From Streptomyces mirabilis (GTDB lineage: Bacteria; Actinomycetota; Actinomycetes; Streptomycetales; Streptomycetaceae): a DNA stretch of 64,000 nt. Location: positions 5,828,001-5,892,000 of the forward strand of contig NZ_CP074102.1 in the NCBI RefSeq assembly GCF_018310535.1. The letters run 5' to 3'. Below are positions 39,014-48,082 of this stretch, piece by piece. The notes beneath the pieces were generated by a model that was given only the letters and a program-made list of their open reading frames with translations, ran no database searches and was not told the DNA's origin. The position numbers and the translations under genes were made by a program. Each line of letters opens with the position of its first letter. Position 1 is the stretch's first letter.

Positions 39014-42000
39014 ATGCAGGACAACCGAGGCGACCTCGGCAGCACGGGCGTCACCCGCAGACGGATCATCGCGGGCGCGGTCGCGCTGGGCGGCGCCGCG
39101 CTCCTGGCCCGCCCGCAGGGCGCGTACGCGGCCGACCGCGCCCTGTTCGACACCGCTCCCGCCGCGGCGGCGCTCGAGCGTCTGCTTCCCGACCACCACC
39201 GGCAGGTCACCCTGCGGGCGGTCGCGGACGCGACCGACCGCTTCCGGGTCACCGGCCGGGTCGGCCACATCACGGTGGAGGGCACCAGCCCCGCCGTGCT
39301 GCTCGCCGGTTTCCACACGTACCTACGGCGGACCGCGCACGCCTCCGTCTCCTGGACCGGCGAGCAGCTCGACCTGCCGCGCTCCCTGCCCGCGCCCGCG
39401 AAGGAGATCACGGGGACGGCGAACGTGCCCCACCGGTTCGCCTTCAACGACACCAACGAGGGCTACACCGGCCCCTACCGCGACTGGGACGACTGGAGCC
39501 GCGAACTGGACGTACTGGCGCTGCACGGCGTCAACGACGTCCTCGTCTACGTGGGCGGTGACGCCGTCTACTACGACACGTTCCGTCGGTTCGGCTACTC
39601 CGACGCGGAACTGCGCGCCTGGATCCCGGCCCCGGCCCACCAGCCCTGGTGGCTGCTGCAGAACATGTCGGGCTTCGGCGGCCCGGTCTCCCGGCGGCTC
39701 CTCGAACGGCGGGGCGAACTCGCCCGGAAGATCGTCGACCGGGTGCGGGAGCTGGGCATGACCCCGGTGCTGCCGGGCTACTTCGGCACCGTCCCGGACG
39801 GCTTCGTGGCGAAGCACGGCGGCGACGCGGCCGTGGTCGCGCAGGGCACCTGGGGCGGCTTCGCACGCCCCGACTGGCTCGACCCGCGCACCTCGGCCTT
39901 CAGAGAGGTCGCCGACGCCTTCTACCGGGCCCAGACGGAGCGGTTCGGCGCGAGCACGATGTACAAGATGGACCTGCTGCACGAGGGCGGCAACCCCGGT
40001 GACGTACCGGTGGGCGAGGCCGCGAAGGCCGTCGAGACGGCGCTGCGCAGGGCCCATCCGGGGGCGGTCTGGGCGATCCTGGGCTGGCAGACCAACCCGT
40101 CCACCGCCCTGCTGGACGCCGTCGACAAGAGCCGCATGCTGATCGTGGACGGCCTCTCGGACCGCTACACCACCGTCACGGACCGGGAGAGCGACTGGGG
40201 CGGCACCCCCTACGCCTTCGGCAGCATCTGGAACTTCGGCGGCCACACCCCGATCGGCGCCAACGCCCCGGACTGGGTGGAGCAGTACCCGAGGTGGCGG
40301 GACCGGGAGGGCAGCGCCCTGGCCGGGATCGCGGCGATGCCGGAGGCCGCCGACAACAACGCGCCCGCGCTGGCACTCCTCACCGACCTGGCGTGGACAC
40401 CCGGCACCGTCGACCTGGACGACTGGTTCGCCGCGTACGCCGTCTCCCGGTACGGCGGCGCGGACCCGCACGCCGCCGCGGCCTGGCAGGCGATCCGCGA
40501 CACCGCCTACGGCATGTCCCGGGCCGACTCCTGGAGCGAGGCACCCGACGGTCTGTTCGGCGCCCGGCCGAGTCTGACCGCGAACAAGGCGGCGGCCTGG
40601 GGCCCGGAGGCCGACCGCTACGACACCACGACCTTCGACCGCGCCCTCACCGAACTCCTCGCCGTACCGAAGCGGTTGAGGGAGAGCTCGGCTTACCGCT
40701 ACGACGTCGTGGACGTGGCACGGCAGGTCCTGTCCAACCGGACCCGGGTGCTGCTGCCGCAGATCAAGGGCGCGTACGAGACAGGGGAGCACGCCCTGTT
40801 CGGGGAGCTGACCCGGACCTGGCTGGGCTGGATGGACCTGCTCGACGACCTGCTGGCCACCTCGCGCCCCCATCTGCTCGGACGGTGGCTCGCCGACGCG
40901 CGCGCCTGGGGCGCCGACGCGGCCGAGCGGGACCGCCTGGAGTACGACGCACGCTCGCTCATCACCACCTGGGGCGGGCGCGCCAGCAGCGAGGAGGGCT
41001 TGCACGACTACGCGAACCGGGAGTGGGCCGGGCTGGTCGGCGGCCTGTACCGCACCCGCTGGAAGACGTACTTCGACGCGCTGTCCGCCGGGAAGGACCC
41101 CGCGGCCGTCGACTGGTTCGCCCTGGAGGACCGCTGGGCGCACGGCCACGAGAGGTACCCGGCCGAGCCGAAGGGATCCCCGTACGACCGGGCCCGCCGG
41201 GTGCGCGACCTGCTCGCCGCCACCCCGCACCAGTCCGCCGTCACCGCCGCGGCCGACCGGGGCGCGGTGGCCGAGGGCGCGCCCGTGACGGTGACGGTCA
41301 CCTTCACCCACCGCAACGGCTTCGCGCCCGCCACCGCGGTGACGCTCTTCGCCGAGACGCCCGAAGGCCTGACGGCCGGCGCGCTCGACCCCGTGAACAC
41401 GGCGTCCGTCGCCCCCGGCGAGACGTTCACCGCGCGCTTCGAGATCAGCCTGACGGGCGACGCCCGGGAGCTCGTCAGCCGACTGGTCGTCGGGGCGACG
41501 TACGCGGGTGGAGGCAGGACGGTCGCGCCGGTACGGCTTCTGGCCGCGTCCGGGGTCCGCGACCCCTACCGCACGGCCTCCTTCAACGACGCCGTGTTCG
41601 GGCAGCTCGGCGACGAGCTCGCGATCGAGGGCGCCGGGGCCGACCTGTGGGGCGGGACGAACGAGTTCGGCGCGGTGTACCGGGCCGGGGCCTACCGTGA
41701 CGGGACGACGGCCACGGTCCGGGTCCTCTCGCAGGAAGCCACCGGCGGCTGGGCACGGGCCGGGCTGATCGTCCGCGACGACCTCGCCACGCCGGGCGGG
41801 GGCGGCTATGTGAACCTCGCCGTCACCCCGTCCAACGGCTGTGTACTGACCTGGGACGCCGACGGCGACGGCCGTTTCGACTCGATCGCCATGGCCGGGT
41901 CGGCGACGGCTCCGGTGCACCTGCGGCTGCGCCGCGACGGCGGTGCGTACACGGGCGAATACAGCATGGACGGCACGACCTGGGTCACGGTCGGGACGGC

Positions 42001-42112
42001 CACGCCGGGCGGGGCCGGGGCCGCGCAGGACGTGGGCGTGTTCATGACGGCGGCCAACGGGTGGACGGGCCGAAGGGGAGCGGCCACGTTCGAGGGGCTC
42101 ACGATTGAGTAG
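39014..42112 (+). CDS. Tat-exported GH89 alpha-N-acetylglucosaminidase-like enzyme
   Basis: A 1032-residue protein of the NAGLU family. Tat signal TRRRIIAGAVALGGAALLARPQGAYA (about 13-41). A small N-terminal domain (to about 135), then the barrel: NDTNEGYTGPYRDWDDWSRELDVLALHGVN, WWLLQNMSGFGGPVS, GMTPVLPGYFG, TMYKMDLLHEGGNPG and WNFGGHTPIGAN; the all-alpha C-terminal domain follows to about 740. A CARDB-like domain and a version of the C-terminal module close the protein. GH89 removes terminal alpha-GlcNAc. GGAAGGA (39002-39008) precedes ATG 39014 by 5 nt. Last gene of the locus, 60 bp after the previous one. Confidence 0.9.
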   Translation: MQDNRGDLGSTGVTRRRIIAGAVALGGAALLARPQGAYAADRALFDTAPAAAALERLLPDHHRQVTLRAVADATDRFRVTGRVGHITVEGTSPAVLLAGFHTYLRRTAHASVSWTGEQLDLPRSLPAPAKEITGTANVPHRFAFNDTNEGYTGPYRDWDDWSRELDVLALHGVNDVLVYVGGDAVYYDTFRRFGYSDAELRAWIPAPAHQPWWLLQNMSGFGGPVSRRLLERRGELARKIVDRVRELGMTPVLPGYFGTVPDGFVAKHGGDAAVVAQGTWGGFARPDWLDPRTSAFREVADAFYRAQTERFGASTMYKMDLLHEGGNPGDVPVGEAAKAVETALRRAHPGAVWAILGWQTNPSTALLDAVDKSRMLIVDGLSDRYTTVTDRESDWGGTPYAFGSIWNFGGHTPIGANAPDWVEQYPRWRDREGSALAGIAAMPEAADNNAPALALLTDLAWTPGTVDLDDWFAAYAVSRYGGADPHAAAAWQAIRDTAYGMSRADSWSEAPDGLFGARPSLTANKAAAWGPEADRYDTTTFDRALTELLAVPKRLRESSAYRYDVVDVARQVLSNRTRVLLPQIKGAYETGEHALFGELTRTWLGWMDLLDDLLATSRPHLLGRWLADARAWGADAAERDRLEYDARSLITTWGGRASSEEGLHDYANREWAGLVGGLYRTRWKTYFDALSAGKDPAAVDWFALEDRWAHGHERYPAEPKGSPYDRARRVRDLLAATPHQSAVTAAADRGAVAEGAPVTVTVTFTHRNGFAPATAVTLFAETPEGLTAGALDPVNTASVAPGETFTARFEISLTGDARELVSRLVVGATYAGGGRTVAPVRLLAASGVRDPYRTASFNDAVFGQLGDELAIEGAGADLWGGTNEFGAVYRAGAYRDGTTATVRVLSQEATGGWARAGLIVRDDLATPGGGGYVNLAVTPSNGCVLTWDADGDGRFDSIAMAGSATAPVHLRLRRDGGAYTGEYSMDGTTWVTVGTATPGGAGAAQDVGVFMTAANGWTGRRGAATFEGLTIE

Positions 42113-42127
42113 CCGCCGGACCAGTGT

Positions 42128-42171
42128 GTGGGCCGCACCGGTCGACCAGCGGGTCGACCGGTGCGGCCCAC
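42128..42171 (+). terminator. Terminator of the glycan locus
   Basis: Perfect stem of 20 bp (42128-42147 with 42152-42171, core GGGCCGCACCGGTCGACC) and a 4-nt loop, 15 nt after the GH89 stop. No T-run. Confidence 0.85.
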
Positions 42172-42247
42172 GCCGATAAGCGGCGCCGAAAAGCCCTACG
42201 GCACTGTCACCCCACCGTCGTACCCTTGGAGGCGCAAGGCTGCCCTC

Positions 42248-42301
42248 GTGGCAAGCGTGCCGATCAAGGAGGAAAAGCAGGCCTACAGAGCCGGCCCATG
42301 A
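42248..42301 (+). CDS. Possible 17-codon leader ORF upstream of phoH
   Basis: GTG at 42248 opens [17 protein letters not shown] and stops at TGA 42299-42301, overlapping the phoH ATG (42298) as ATGA. GGAGG at 42228-42232 lies 15 nt upstream. The strong AAGGAGG at 42266-42272 inside it is 25 nt from the phoH ATG, too far for normal use, so coupling through this small frame would explain how phoH is translated. Unproven. Confidence 0.35.
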   Translation: MASVPIKEEKQAYRAGP

Positions 42302-43365
42302 CTCAGACACCCACAGCTCACAGCCCCGCTTCGGGGCAGGCACGAGCGCATTTCACCGTCCCGGCCAAGCACCCCATGGTGACCGTGCTGGGTTCCGGAG
42401 ACGCGCTGCTTCGCGTGATCGAGAAGGCCTTCCCGGCGGCCGACATCCACGTCCGGGGCAATGAGATCAGTGCGGTCGGCGACGCCGGTGAAGTCGCTCT
42501 CGTCCAGCGCCTGTTCGACGAGATGATGCTGGTGCTCCGCACGGGGCAGCCGATGACGGAGGACGCAGTGGAACGCTCGATCGCCATGCTCAGGGCGAGC
42601 GAGAACGGGGAGGGCGACGGTCAGGAAACCCCTGCCGAAGTGCTCACGCAGAACATCCTGTCCTCGCGCGGCCGCACCATCCGACCCAAGACGCTCAACC
42701 AGAAGCGGTACGTCGACGCCATCGACAAGCACACCATCGTCTTCGGCATCGGCCCCGCCGGCACCGGCAAGACGTACCTCGCGATGGCGAAGGCCGTACA
42801 GGCGCTCCAGTCCAAGCAGGTCAACCGGATCATCCTCACCCGCCCCGCGGTGGAGGCGGGCGAGCGGCTCGGCTTCCTGCCCGGCACGCTCTACGAGAAG
42901 ATCGACCCCTACCTGCGGCCCCTCTACGACGCGCTGCACGACATGCTCGACCCCGATTCCATCCCGCGGCTCATGGCGGCGGGGACCATCGAGGTCGCGC
43001 CGCTCGCCTACATGCGTGGTCGCACCCTGAACGACGCCTTCATCATCCTGGACGAGGCCCAGAACACGAGCGCCGAGCAGATGAAGATGTTCCTCACCCG
43101 CCTCGGCTTCGAGTCGAAGATCGTGGTCACGGGCGACGTGACGCAGGTCGACCTCCCGAACGGGACGAAGTCGGGCCTGCGCCAGGTCCAGGACATCCTG
43201 GAGGGCCTCGACGACGTCCACTTCTCGCGGCTCACGTCCCACGATGTCGTACGGCACAAGCTGGTCGGCCGTATCGTCGACGCGTACGAGAAGTACGACA
43301 GCGAGAACGGCACCGAGAACGGCTCCCACAAGAGCCGCGGCAAAGCCGGCCACAAGGGGAAGTAG
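42298..43365 (+). CDS. phoH: PhoH family ATPase (PhoH-like)
   Basis: A 355-residue P-loop protein. An N-terminal KH-like region (about 20-105) precedes the PhoH domain: [15 protein letters not shown], Walker [49 protein letters not shown] (Walker B) and [12 protein letters not shown]. PhoH-like proteins next to YbeY are implicated in RNA metabolism. It heads the phoH-ybeY-corC cluster, a conserved actinobacterial arrangement. ATG 42298 has no close Shine-Dalgarno (see the leader ORF). Confidence 0.94.
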   Translation: MTQTPTAHSPASGQARAHFTVPAKHPMVTVLGSGDALLRVIEKAFPAADIHVRGNEISAVGDAGEVALVQRLFDEMMLVLRTGQPMTEDAVERSIAMLRASENGEGDGQETPAEVLTQNILSSRGRTIRPKTLNQKRYVDAIDKHTIVFGIGPAGTGKTYLAMAKAVQALQSKQVNRIILTRPAVEAGERLGFLPGTLYEKIDPYLRPLYDALHDMLDPDSIPRLMAAGTIEVAPLAYMRGRTLNDAFIILDEAQNTSAEQMKMFLTRLGFESKIVVTGDVTQVDLPNGTKSGLRQVQDILEGLDDVHFSRLTSHDVVRHKLVGRIVDAYEKYDSENGTENGSHKSRGKAGHKGK

Positions 43366-43378
43366 ACAAGCGAGCACC

Positions 43379-43876
43379 ATGTCGATCGACGTCAACAACG
43401 AGTCCGGAACCGAGGTCGACGAGCAGGCGATCCTCGACATCGCCCGCTACGCACTCGCGCGGATGCGCATCCACCCGCTCTCCGAACTCTCGGTGATCGT
43501 CGTGGACGCCGACGCCATGGAACAGCTCCACATCCAGTGGATGGACCTTCCGGGGCCCACCGACGTGATGTCGTTCCCCATGGACGAGCTGCGGCCGCCG
43601 TCCAAGGACGACGACGAGCCCCCGCAGGGACTCCTCGGTGACATCGTGCTCTGCCCGGAGGTCGCCGAGCGGCAGGGCAAGGAAGCTCCCACACAGCACT
43701 CCATGGACGAGGAACTGCACCTCCTCACCGTCCATGGAGTGCTGCACCTGCTCGGCTACGACCACGAGGAGGCGGACGAGAAGGCCGAGATGTTCGGTCT
43801 CCAGGCCGCCATCGTGGACGGCTGGCGCGCGGAGAAGGGCATGACGGGCCCCTCGCCGGCCCCGACCGTTTCATGA
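43379..43876 (+). CDS. ybeY: Endoribonuclease YbeY (rRNA maturation factor)
   Basis: A 165-residue metal-dependent RNase acting in 16S rRNA 3' maturation and ribosome quality control. [24 protein letters not shown] and the zinc motif [13 protein letters not shown] (three His) are all present. ATG 43379 lies 13 bp after the phoH stop; the stop overlaps the next ATG by 4 bp, so the three genes form one operon. Confidence 0.96.
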   Translation: MSIDVNNESGTEVDEQAILDIARYALARMRIHPLSELSVIVVDADAMEQLHIQWMDLPGPTDVMSFPMDELRPPSKDDDEPPQGLLGDIVLCPEVAERQGKEAPTQHSMDEELHLLTVHGVLHLLGYDHEEADEKAEMFGLQAAIVDGWRAEKGMTGPSPAPTVS

Positions 43877-45186
43877 GTCCTCAGCTCGTCATCGGCGCCG
43901 TCGCCCTGGTCGTGGTCGCCTGGCTCGCCGCCTGTGCGGAGGCGGGCCTCGCGCGTGTCTCCAGCTTCCGCGCGGAGGAGGCCGTACGGTCCGGGCGGCG
44001 CGGCAGTGCCAAGCTCGCCCAGGTCGCCGCCGATCCGACCCGCTATCTGAACGTGGCACTGCTGGTGCGCGTGGCCTGCGAGATGGCCGCCGCCGCGCTC
44101 GTCACCTACGCCTGCCTGAAGGAGTTCGACGAGACCTGGGAGGCCCTCGTCGTCGCCATCGGGGTCATGGTCCTCGTCTCGTACGTCGCCGTGGGCGTCT
44201 CGCCGCGCACCATCGGCCGCCAGCACCCGCTGAACACGGCGACGGCGGCCTCGTACGTCCTGCTGCCGCTGGCCAGGATCATGGGCCCGATCCCGCCCCT
44301 CCTCATCCTCATCGGCAACGCGCTGACGCCCGGCAAGGGCTTTAGACGCGGTCCGTTCGCCTCCGAGGCCGAGCTGCGCGCGCTGGTCGACCTCGCCGAG
44401 AAGGAGTCCCTGATCGAGGACGAGGAGCGCCGCATGGTGCACTCCGTCTTCGAGCTGGGCGACACCCTTGTACGAGAGGTGATGGTGCCGAGGACCGACC
44501 TCGTCGTCATCGAGCGGTACAAGACCATCCGCCAGGCACTCACCCTGGCGCTGAGGTCCGGCTTCTCGCGCATCCCCGTCACGGGGGAGAGCGAGGACGA
44601 CGTCGTCGGGATCGTGTACCTGAAGGACCTGGCCCGCAAGACGCACATCAGCCGCGACGCCGAGTCCGAGCTCGTGTCCACGGCCATGCGGCCCGCGACC
44701 TTCGTGCCCGACACCAAGAACGCGGGCGACCTGCTGCGCGAGATGCAGCAGGAGCGCAACCACGTCGCCGTCGTCATCGACGAGTACGGCGGTACGGCCG
44801 GCATCGTCACCATCGAGGACATCCTCGAGGAGATCGTCGGGGAGATCACCGACGAGTACGACCGGGAGCTGCCGCCCGTCCAGGAGCTCGGCGACGACCG
44901 CTACCGGGTGACCGCCCGTCTCGACATCGGCGACCTCGGCGAGCTGTACGGCTTCGAGGCGTACGACGACGAGGACGTGGAGACGGTCGGCGGACTGCTG
45001 GCGAAGGCACTCGGGCGGGTTCCGATCGCCGGTGCCTCCTCGGTGGTCGAGCTGCCCGACGGGCGCGAGCTGCGGCTGACGGCGGAGGCCGCGGCCGGGC
45101 GCCGGAACAAGATCGTCACGGTGCTCGTCGAGCCGGTCGGCCCGGTGGACCCGGAGCCGTCCGAGGAGGAGAAGAAGTCCGAGTGA
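43873..45186 (+). CDS. CNNM/CorC-type hemolysin family protein (DUF21, CBS pair, CorC_HlyC)
   Basis: A 437-residue membrane protein. The N-terminal DUF21/CNNM domain has about 3-4 hydrophobic segments ([37 protein letters not shown]). Then come two CBS domains ([65 protein letters not shown]) and a C-terminal CorC_HlyC domain (about 345-430). The family is linked to Mg2+ or Co2+ transport. ATGA overlap with ybeY. Confidence 0.93.
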   Translation: MSPQLVIGAVALVVVAWLAACAEAGLARVSSFRAEEAVRSGRRGSAKLAQVAADPTRYLNVALLVRVACEMAAAALVTYACLKEFDETWEALVVAIGVMVLVSYVAVGVSPRTIGRQHPLNTATAASYVLLPLARIMGPIPPLLILIGNALTPGKGFRRGPFASEAELRALVDLAEKESLIEDEERRMVHSVFELGDTLVREVMVPRTDLVVIERYKTIRQALTLALRSGFSRIPVTGESEDDVVGIVYLKDLARKTHISRDAESELVSTAMRPATFVPDTKNAGDLLREMQQERNHVAVVIDEYGGTAGIVTIEDILEEIVGEITDEYDRELPPVQELGDDRYRVTARLDIGDLGELYGFEAYDDEDVETVGGLLAKALGRVPIAGASSVVELPDGRELRLTAEAAAGRRNKIVTVLVEPVGPVDPEPSEEEKKSE

Positions 45187-45226
45187 TGCCGTCGGCGAAG
45201 GCAACGTGGGCGAAGGAGACGTGGGA

Positions 45227-45586
45227 GTGAAACCGCAGCAGTTGCGTGCGTTCTGTCTGTCCTTCAACGCGGCCGTCGAGGACTTCCCCTTCACCCCGGA
45301 CATCTCCGTCTTCAAGGTGCTGGGCAAGCTCTTCGCGCTGACATGGCTGGACGGGCGCCCGCTCACGGTCAACCTCAAGTGCGACCCGGAGGACGCGGTC
45401 CGGCTGCGCGCCGAGCACCCGGGGCTGATCGTCCCGGGCTATCACATGAACAAGCGGCACTGGAACACGGTGACGGTCGACGGCGAACTCCCGGACCGCC
45501 TGGTCCGGGAGCTCATCGAGGATTCGTACGATCTCGTCGTCGCCGGTCTACCCAAGGCCGAGCGCCTCCGCCTCGACCGGGCGTGA
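45227..45586 (+). CDS. MmcQ/YjbR family protein
   Basis: A 119-residue small protein with the YjbR-like double-wing fold: FCLSFNAAVEDFPFTPDISVFKVLGKLFAL, KCDPEDAVRLRAEHPGLIVPGYHMNKRHWNTV and IEDSYDLVVAGLPK. Some members bind DNA; the function is unproven. AAGGAG (45213-45218) is 8 nt before GTG 45227, which decides among three in-frame GTGs. Its 3' end overlaps the convergent MFS gene by 39 bp. Confidence 0.9.
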   Translation: MKPQQLRAFCLSFNAAVEDFPFTPDISVFKVLGKLFALTWLDGRPLTVNLKCDPEDAVRLRAEHPGLIVPGYHMNKRHWNTVTVDGELPDRLVRELIEDSYDLVVAGLPKAERLRLDRA

Positions 45587-47032
45587 GCGGTCGCGGCCCA
45601 GTCCGGTCGCGACCAGCACCGCCGCCGCCAGGACGATCGCCGCGTCCAGGGCGAGGACCGTGTGGACACCGGCCAGCAGGTCGCCCGACGTCGTCGCCAG
45701 GACACCCAGCAGCGGGATGCCGATCGTGAGGCCGACCTGCTGGGTGGAGGTCACCAGGCCCGTGGCCAGGCCCTGTTCCTCGTCGGGAACGCCCGAGGTC
45801 ACGGTCAGGCCGTACGAGATGATCGCGCCCAGGTGGCACATGCTGGCCAGCGAGACCGCGGCGGTGGCGAGCCAGACGGACCAGGTGTGGGCGTTCAGCA
45901 GGACCAGCCCCGCCACGAACAGGCCCTGACCGGCGAGCGAGCCGACCAGCGTACGGCGGGCGCCGAAGCGGCCGATGACCTTCGGGGCGTACACCCCGGC
46001 GACGGCCGACATCACGCCCTGGACCCCGAAGACCAGTCCCGTCTCGAACGCGGACAGGCCGAGGGTCTCCTGCAGGTACAGCGTCAGCGCGAAGATGACC
46101 GTCGACATCATCGAGAAGGTGACCAGACCGCCCAGGTTGCCCCACGCCACCGTGCGGCGGCGCAGCATGGGGAGGCTGACGAGCGGGGCGTGGGCGCGGG
46201 ACTCGACGTACACGAAGGCGGCGAGCAGGAGCACACCCGCGGCGAGGGCCACGATGACGTCCGTGCCGCCGAAACCGCGCTCGGCGGCCGTCGACAGGGC
46301 GTAGATCAGGGCCAGCAGGCCGCCGGTGACGGTGATCGCGCCGGGGATGTCCAGGCGCGGGCGGTCGGGGATGGGGGCACCTCCCATGCCCTTAAGGCTA
46401 TGGGGGAGGGACTCGGGCAGCAGGCCCGGGGCCAGCGGCAGCACGATCAGCGCGAAGACCGACAGCAGGCCCATCGTCGAACGCCAGCTCAGTACGTCGG
46501 TCAGGACGCCGCCGGCCACCATGCCGACCGTGAAGCCGAGGGAGAGGAGCGTGCCGGAGATGCCGAGCGCACGGTCGCGCGCCGGGCCCTCCGGGAACGT
46601 CGTCGTCAGCAGCGACATGCCCGTCGGCACGATCGCCGCCGCGGCGAGGCCCTGCAACGCCCGGCCCGTCAGGAACGACGCCGGGTCCCAGGCGAAGGTC
46701 GCCAGCAGCGAGGCCGTACCGAAGAGGGCGAGGCCGGTCAGGAAGAGCCTGCGGCGGCCGTACAGGTCACCGATACGGCCGAAGAGGAGCAGGAAGCCGC
46801 CGGACGGCAGCGCGAAGGCGGTGACCGCCCACTGCAGCGCGGACTGGCTCATGCCCAGGTCCTTGCCGAGCACGGGCAGTGCCACGTTCAGTACGGAGAA
46901 GTCGAGCGCGACCATGAACTGCGCGGCGCACAGCACGAAGAGGACGAGTTTGTCGCGGGTCGACAGCCGGGTGCCGAGCGGGGAGTGGACAGTCGGGGAA
47001 GCGGATGTGGTTTCGGTGGTGTCGATCGCCAT
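45548..47032 (-). CDS. MFS transporter, DHA2-like drug efflux
   Basis: A 494-residue membrane protein with about 14 hydrophobic segments. FVLCAAQFMVALDFSVLNVALP is motif D1 of 14-TM drug:H+ antiporters, GRIGDLYGRRR is motif A, and GVLTDVLSWRS fits motif C/loop. A multidrug or antibiotic efflux role is inferred from the family. ATG 47032 (MAIDTTETTS) has only a weak ribosome site. Divergent from the XRE regulator, with a perfect palindrome in the 90-bp spacer, so regulation by that neighbour is likely. Confidence 0.9.
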   Translation of the reverse strand: MAIDTTETTSASPTVHSPLGTRLSTRDKLVLFVLCAAQFMVALDFSVLNVALPVLGKDLGMSQSALQWAVTAFALPSGGFLLLFGRIGDLYGRRRLFLTGLALFGTASLLATFAWDPASFLTGRALQGLAAAAIVPTGMSLLTTTFPEGPARDRALGISGTLLSLGFTVGMVAGGVLTDVLSWRSTMGLLSVFALIVLPLAPGLLPESLPHSLKGMGGAPIPDRPRLDIPGAITVTGGLLALIYALSTAAERGFGGTDVIVALAAGVLLLAAFVYVESRAHAPLVSLPMLRRRTVAWGNLGGLVTFSMMSTVIFALTLYLQETLGLSAFETGLVFGVQGVMSAVAGVYAPKVIGRFGARRTLVGSLAGQGLFVAGLVLLNAHTWSVWLATAAVSLASMCHLGAIISYGLTVTSGVPDEEQGLATGLVTSTQQVGLTIGIPLLGVLATTSGDLLAGVHTVLALDAAIVLAAAVLVATGLGRDRSRPVEAEALGLG

Positions 47033-47081
47033 GGCAAGAGCGTGCGGCCGTCGGAATATCCGTGGGGAGCGGCAACTTATG

Positions 47082-47100
47082 CTGGTGGTCGCACCACCAG
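47082..47100. promoter_or_regulatory. Operator-like palindrome between MFS and XRE genes
   Basis: CTGGTGGT-cgc-ACCACCAG, perfect 8-bp arms with a 3-nt centre, 22 nt before the regulator GTG. It overlaps a TATGCT hexamer (47079-47084) that could be the regulator's -10, suggesting autoregulation together with control of the efflux gene. Confidence 0.65.
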
Positions 47101-47122
47101 TCACCAACAGGGGGATTCACAC

Positions 47123-47998
47123 GTGACGGAGGACGTGCTCAGGACCCAACGACGGCGTGAGCTGCGGGACTTCCTGATGAGCCGCCGGGCGAGGGTGTCA
47201 CCGGCGGAGGCCGGACTGCCGGACGGCGGGGCCCGCCGACGCACGCCCGGGCTGCGCCGCGAGGAGGTCGCCGTGCTCGCGGGCGTCGGCGCGTCCTGGT
47301 ACCAGTGGCTGGAGCAGGGGCGGGACATCTCCGTCTCGCCCCAGGTACTCGACGCGGTCGCCCGCGTCCTGCGGCTCAGCAACGCCGAACGACGCCATCT
47401 GTACCTGCTAGCCGGGCTGAACCCGCCCGCGCCGGAGGTCGCGCCTGAGGTCCGGGACATGTGCGACGGGCTGCGGCGGCTGATCGACACGTGGATGCCG
47501 TATCCGGCGCACATCATGGACCCCTACTACAACTGCGTCATGTACAACGATGCCGCCGGGATGGTCCTCGGCATGCGGCCCGACAACACGCAGAACTGCA
47601 TTATCGACTTCTTCACCGACCCGCTGTACCGGGGGCAGTCCCGGACCTGGGAAAAGAACGCGCGCACGGTCGTCGCCCAGTTCCGCGCGTCGTGCGCGGC
47701 GGCGCCGGACGACGAGGGGTACCAGGAGGTACTGGACCAACTCCGGGCCGCCTCACCGGAGTTCGCCGCGTTGTGGGAGGAGCGGGACATCGAGGACGCC
47801 GGGCAGATCCGCAAGGAGCTCGATCACCCGCTCGTCGGGCTGCTCGCCGTCGAGTCCACCGCGATGAAGGTGCCGGCGCGGCCCGACCTCACGATCGTGC
47901 TGCACACGCCGCTGCCGGAGGCGAACACGGCGGCGAAGCTGGAGTGGCTGGCCTCGCCGGAGGGCCGACGGGGCTCGATGTATCCCGTGGCCGGGTAG
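47123..47998 (+). CDS. XRE-family regulator with MmyB-like ligand-binding domain
   Basis: A 291-residue transcription factor. The N-terminal helix-turn-helix (about 10-85) has RTPGLRREEVAVLAGVGASWYQWLEQGRDISVSPQVLDAVARVLRL, diagnostic of this actinobacterial group. The C-terminal PAS-like MmyB domain (about 110-285) has NCVMYNDAAG, NCIIDFFTDP and a VPARPDLTIVLHTP end. GGGGGA (47110-47115) is 7 nt before GTG 47123. It probably controls the divergent efflux gene. Confidence 0.92.
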   Translation: MTEDVLRTQRRRELRDFLMSRRARVSPAEAGLPDGGARRRTPGLRREEVAVLAGVGASWYQWLEQGRDISVSPQVLDAVARVLRLSNAERRHLYLLAGLNPPAPEVAPEVRDMCDGLRRLIDTWMPYPAHIMDPYYNCVMYNDAAGMVLGMRPDNTQNCIIDFFTDPLYRGQSRTWEKNARTVVAQFRASCAAAPDDEGYQEVLDQLRAASPEFAALWEERDIEDAGQIRKELDHPLVGLLAVESTAMKVPARPDLTIVLHTPLPEANTAAKLEWLASPEGRRGSMYPVAG

Positions 47999-48082
47999 TC
48001 GCCGGCCGGTGGGTGTGTGCGGGTGGGGTGCGTGCGGGTGGGCGCGTGCCTGCGCCTGCGGATCCCTTCGTATGCTCTGAAC

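Noticed and set aside
23771..42297. Antibiotic biosynthetic gene cluster
   Set aside because: No synthase, NRPS/PKS, terpene or tailoring genes; all genes are exported hydrolases or insertion sequences.
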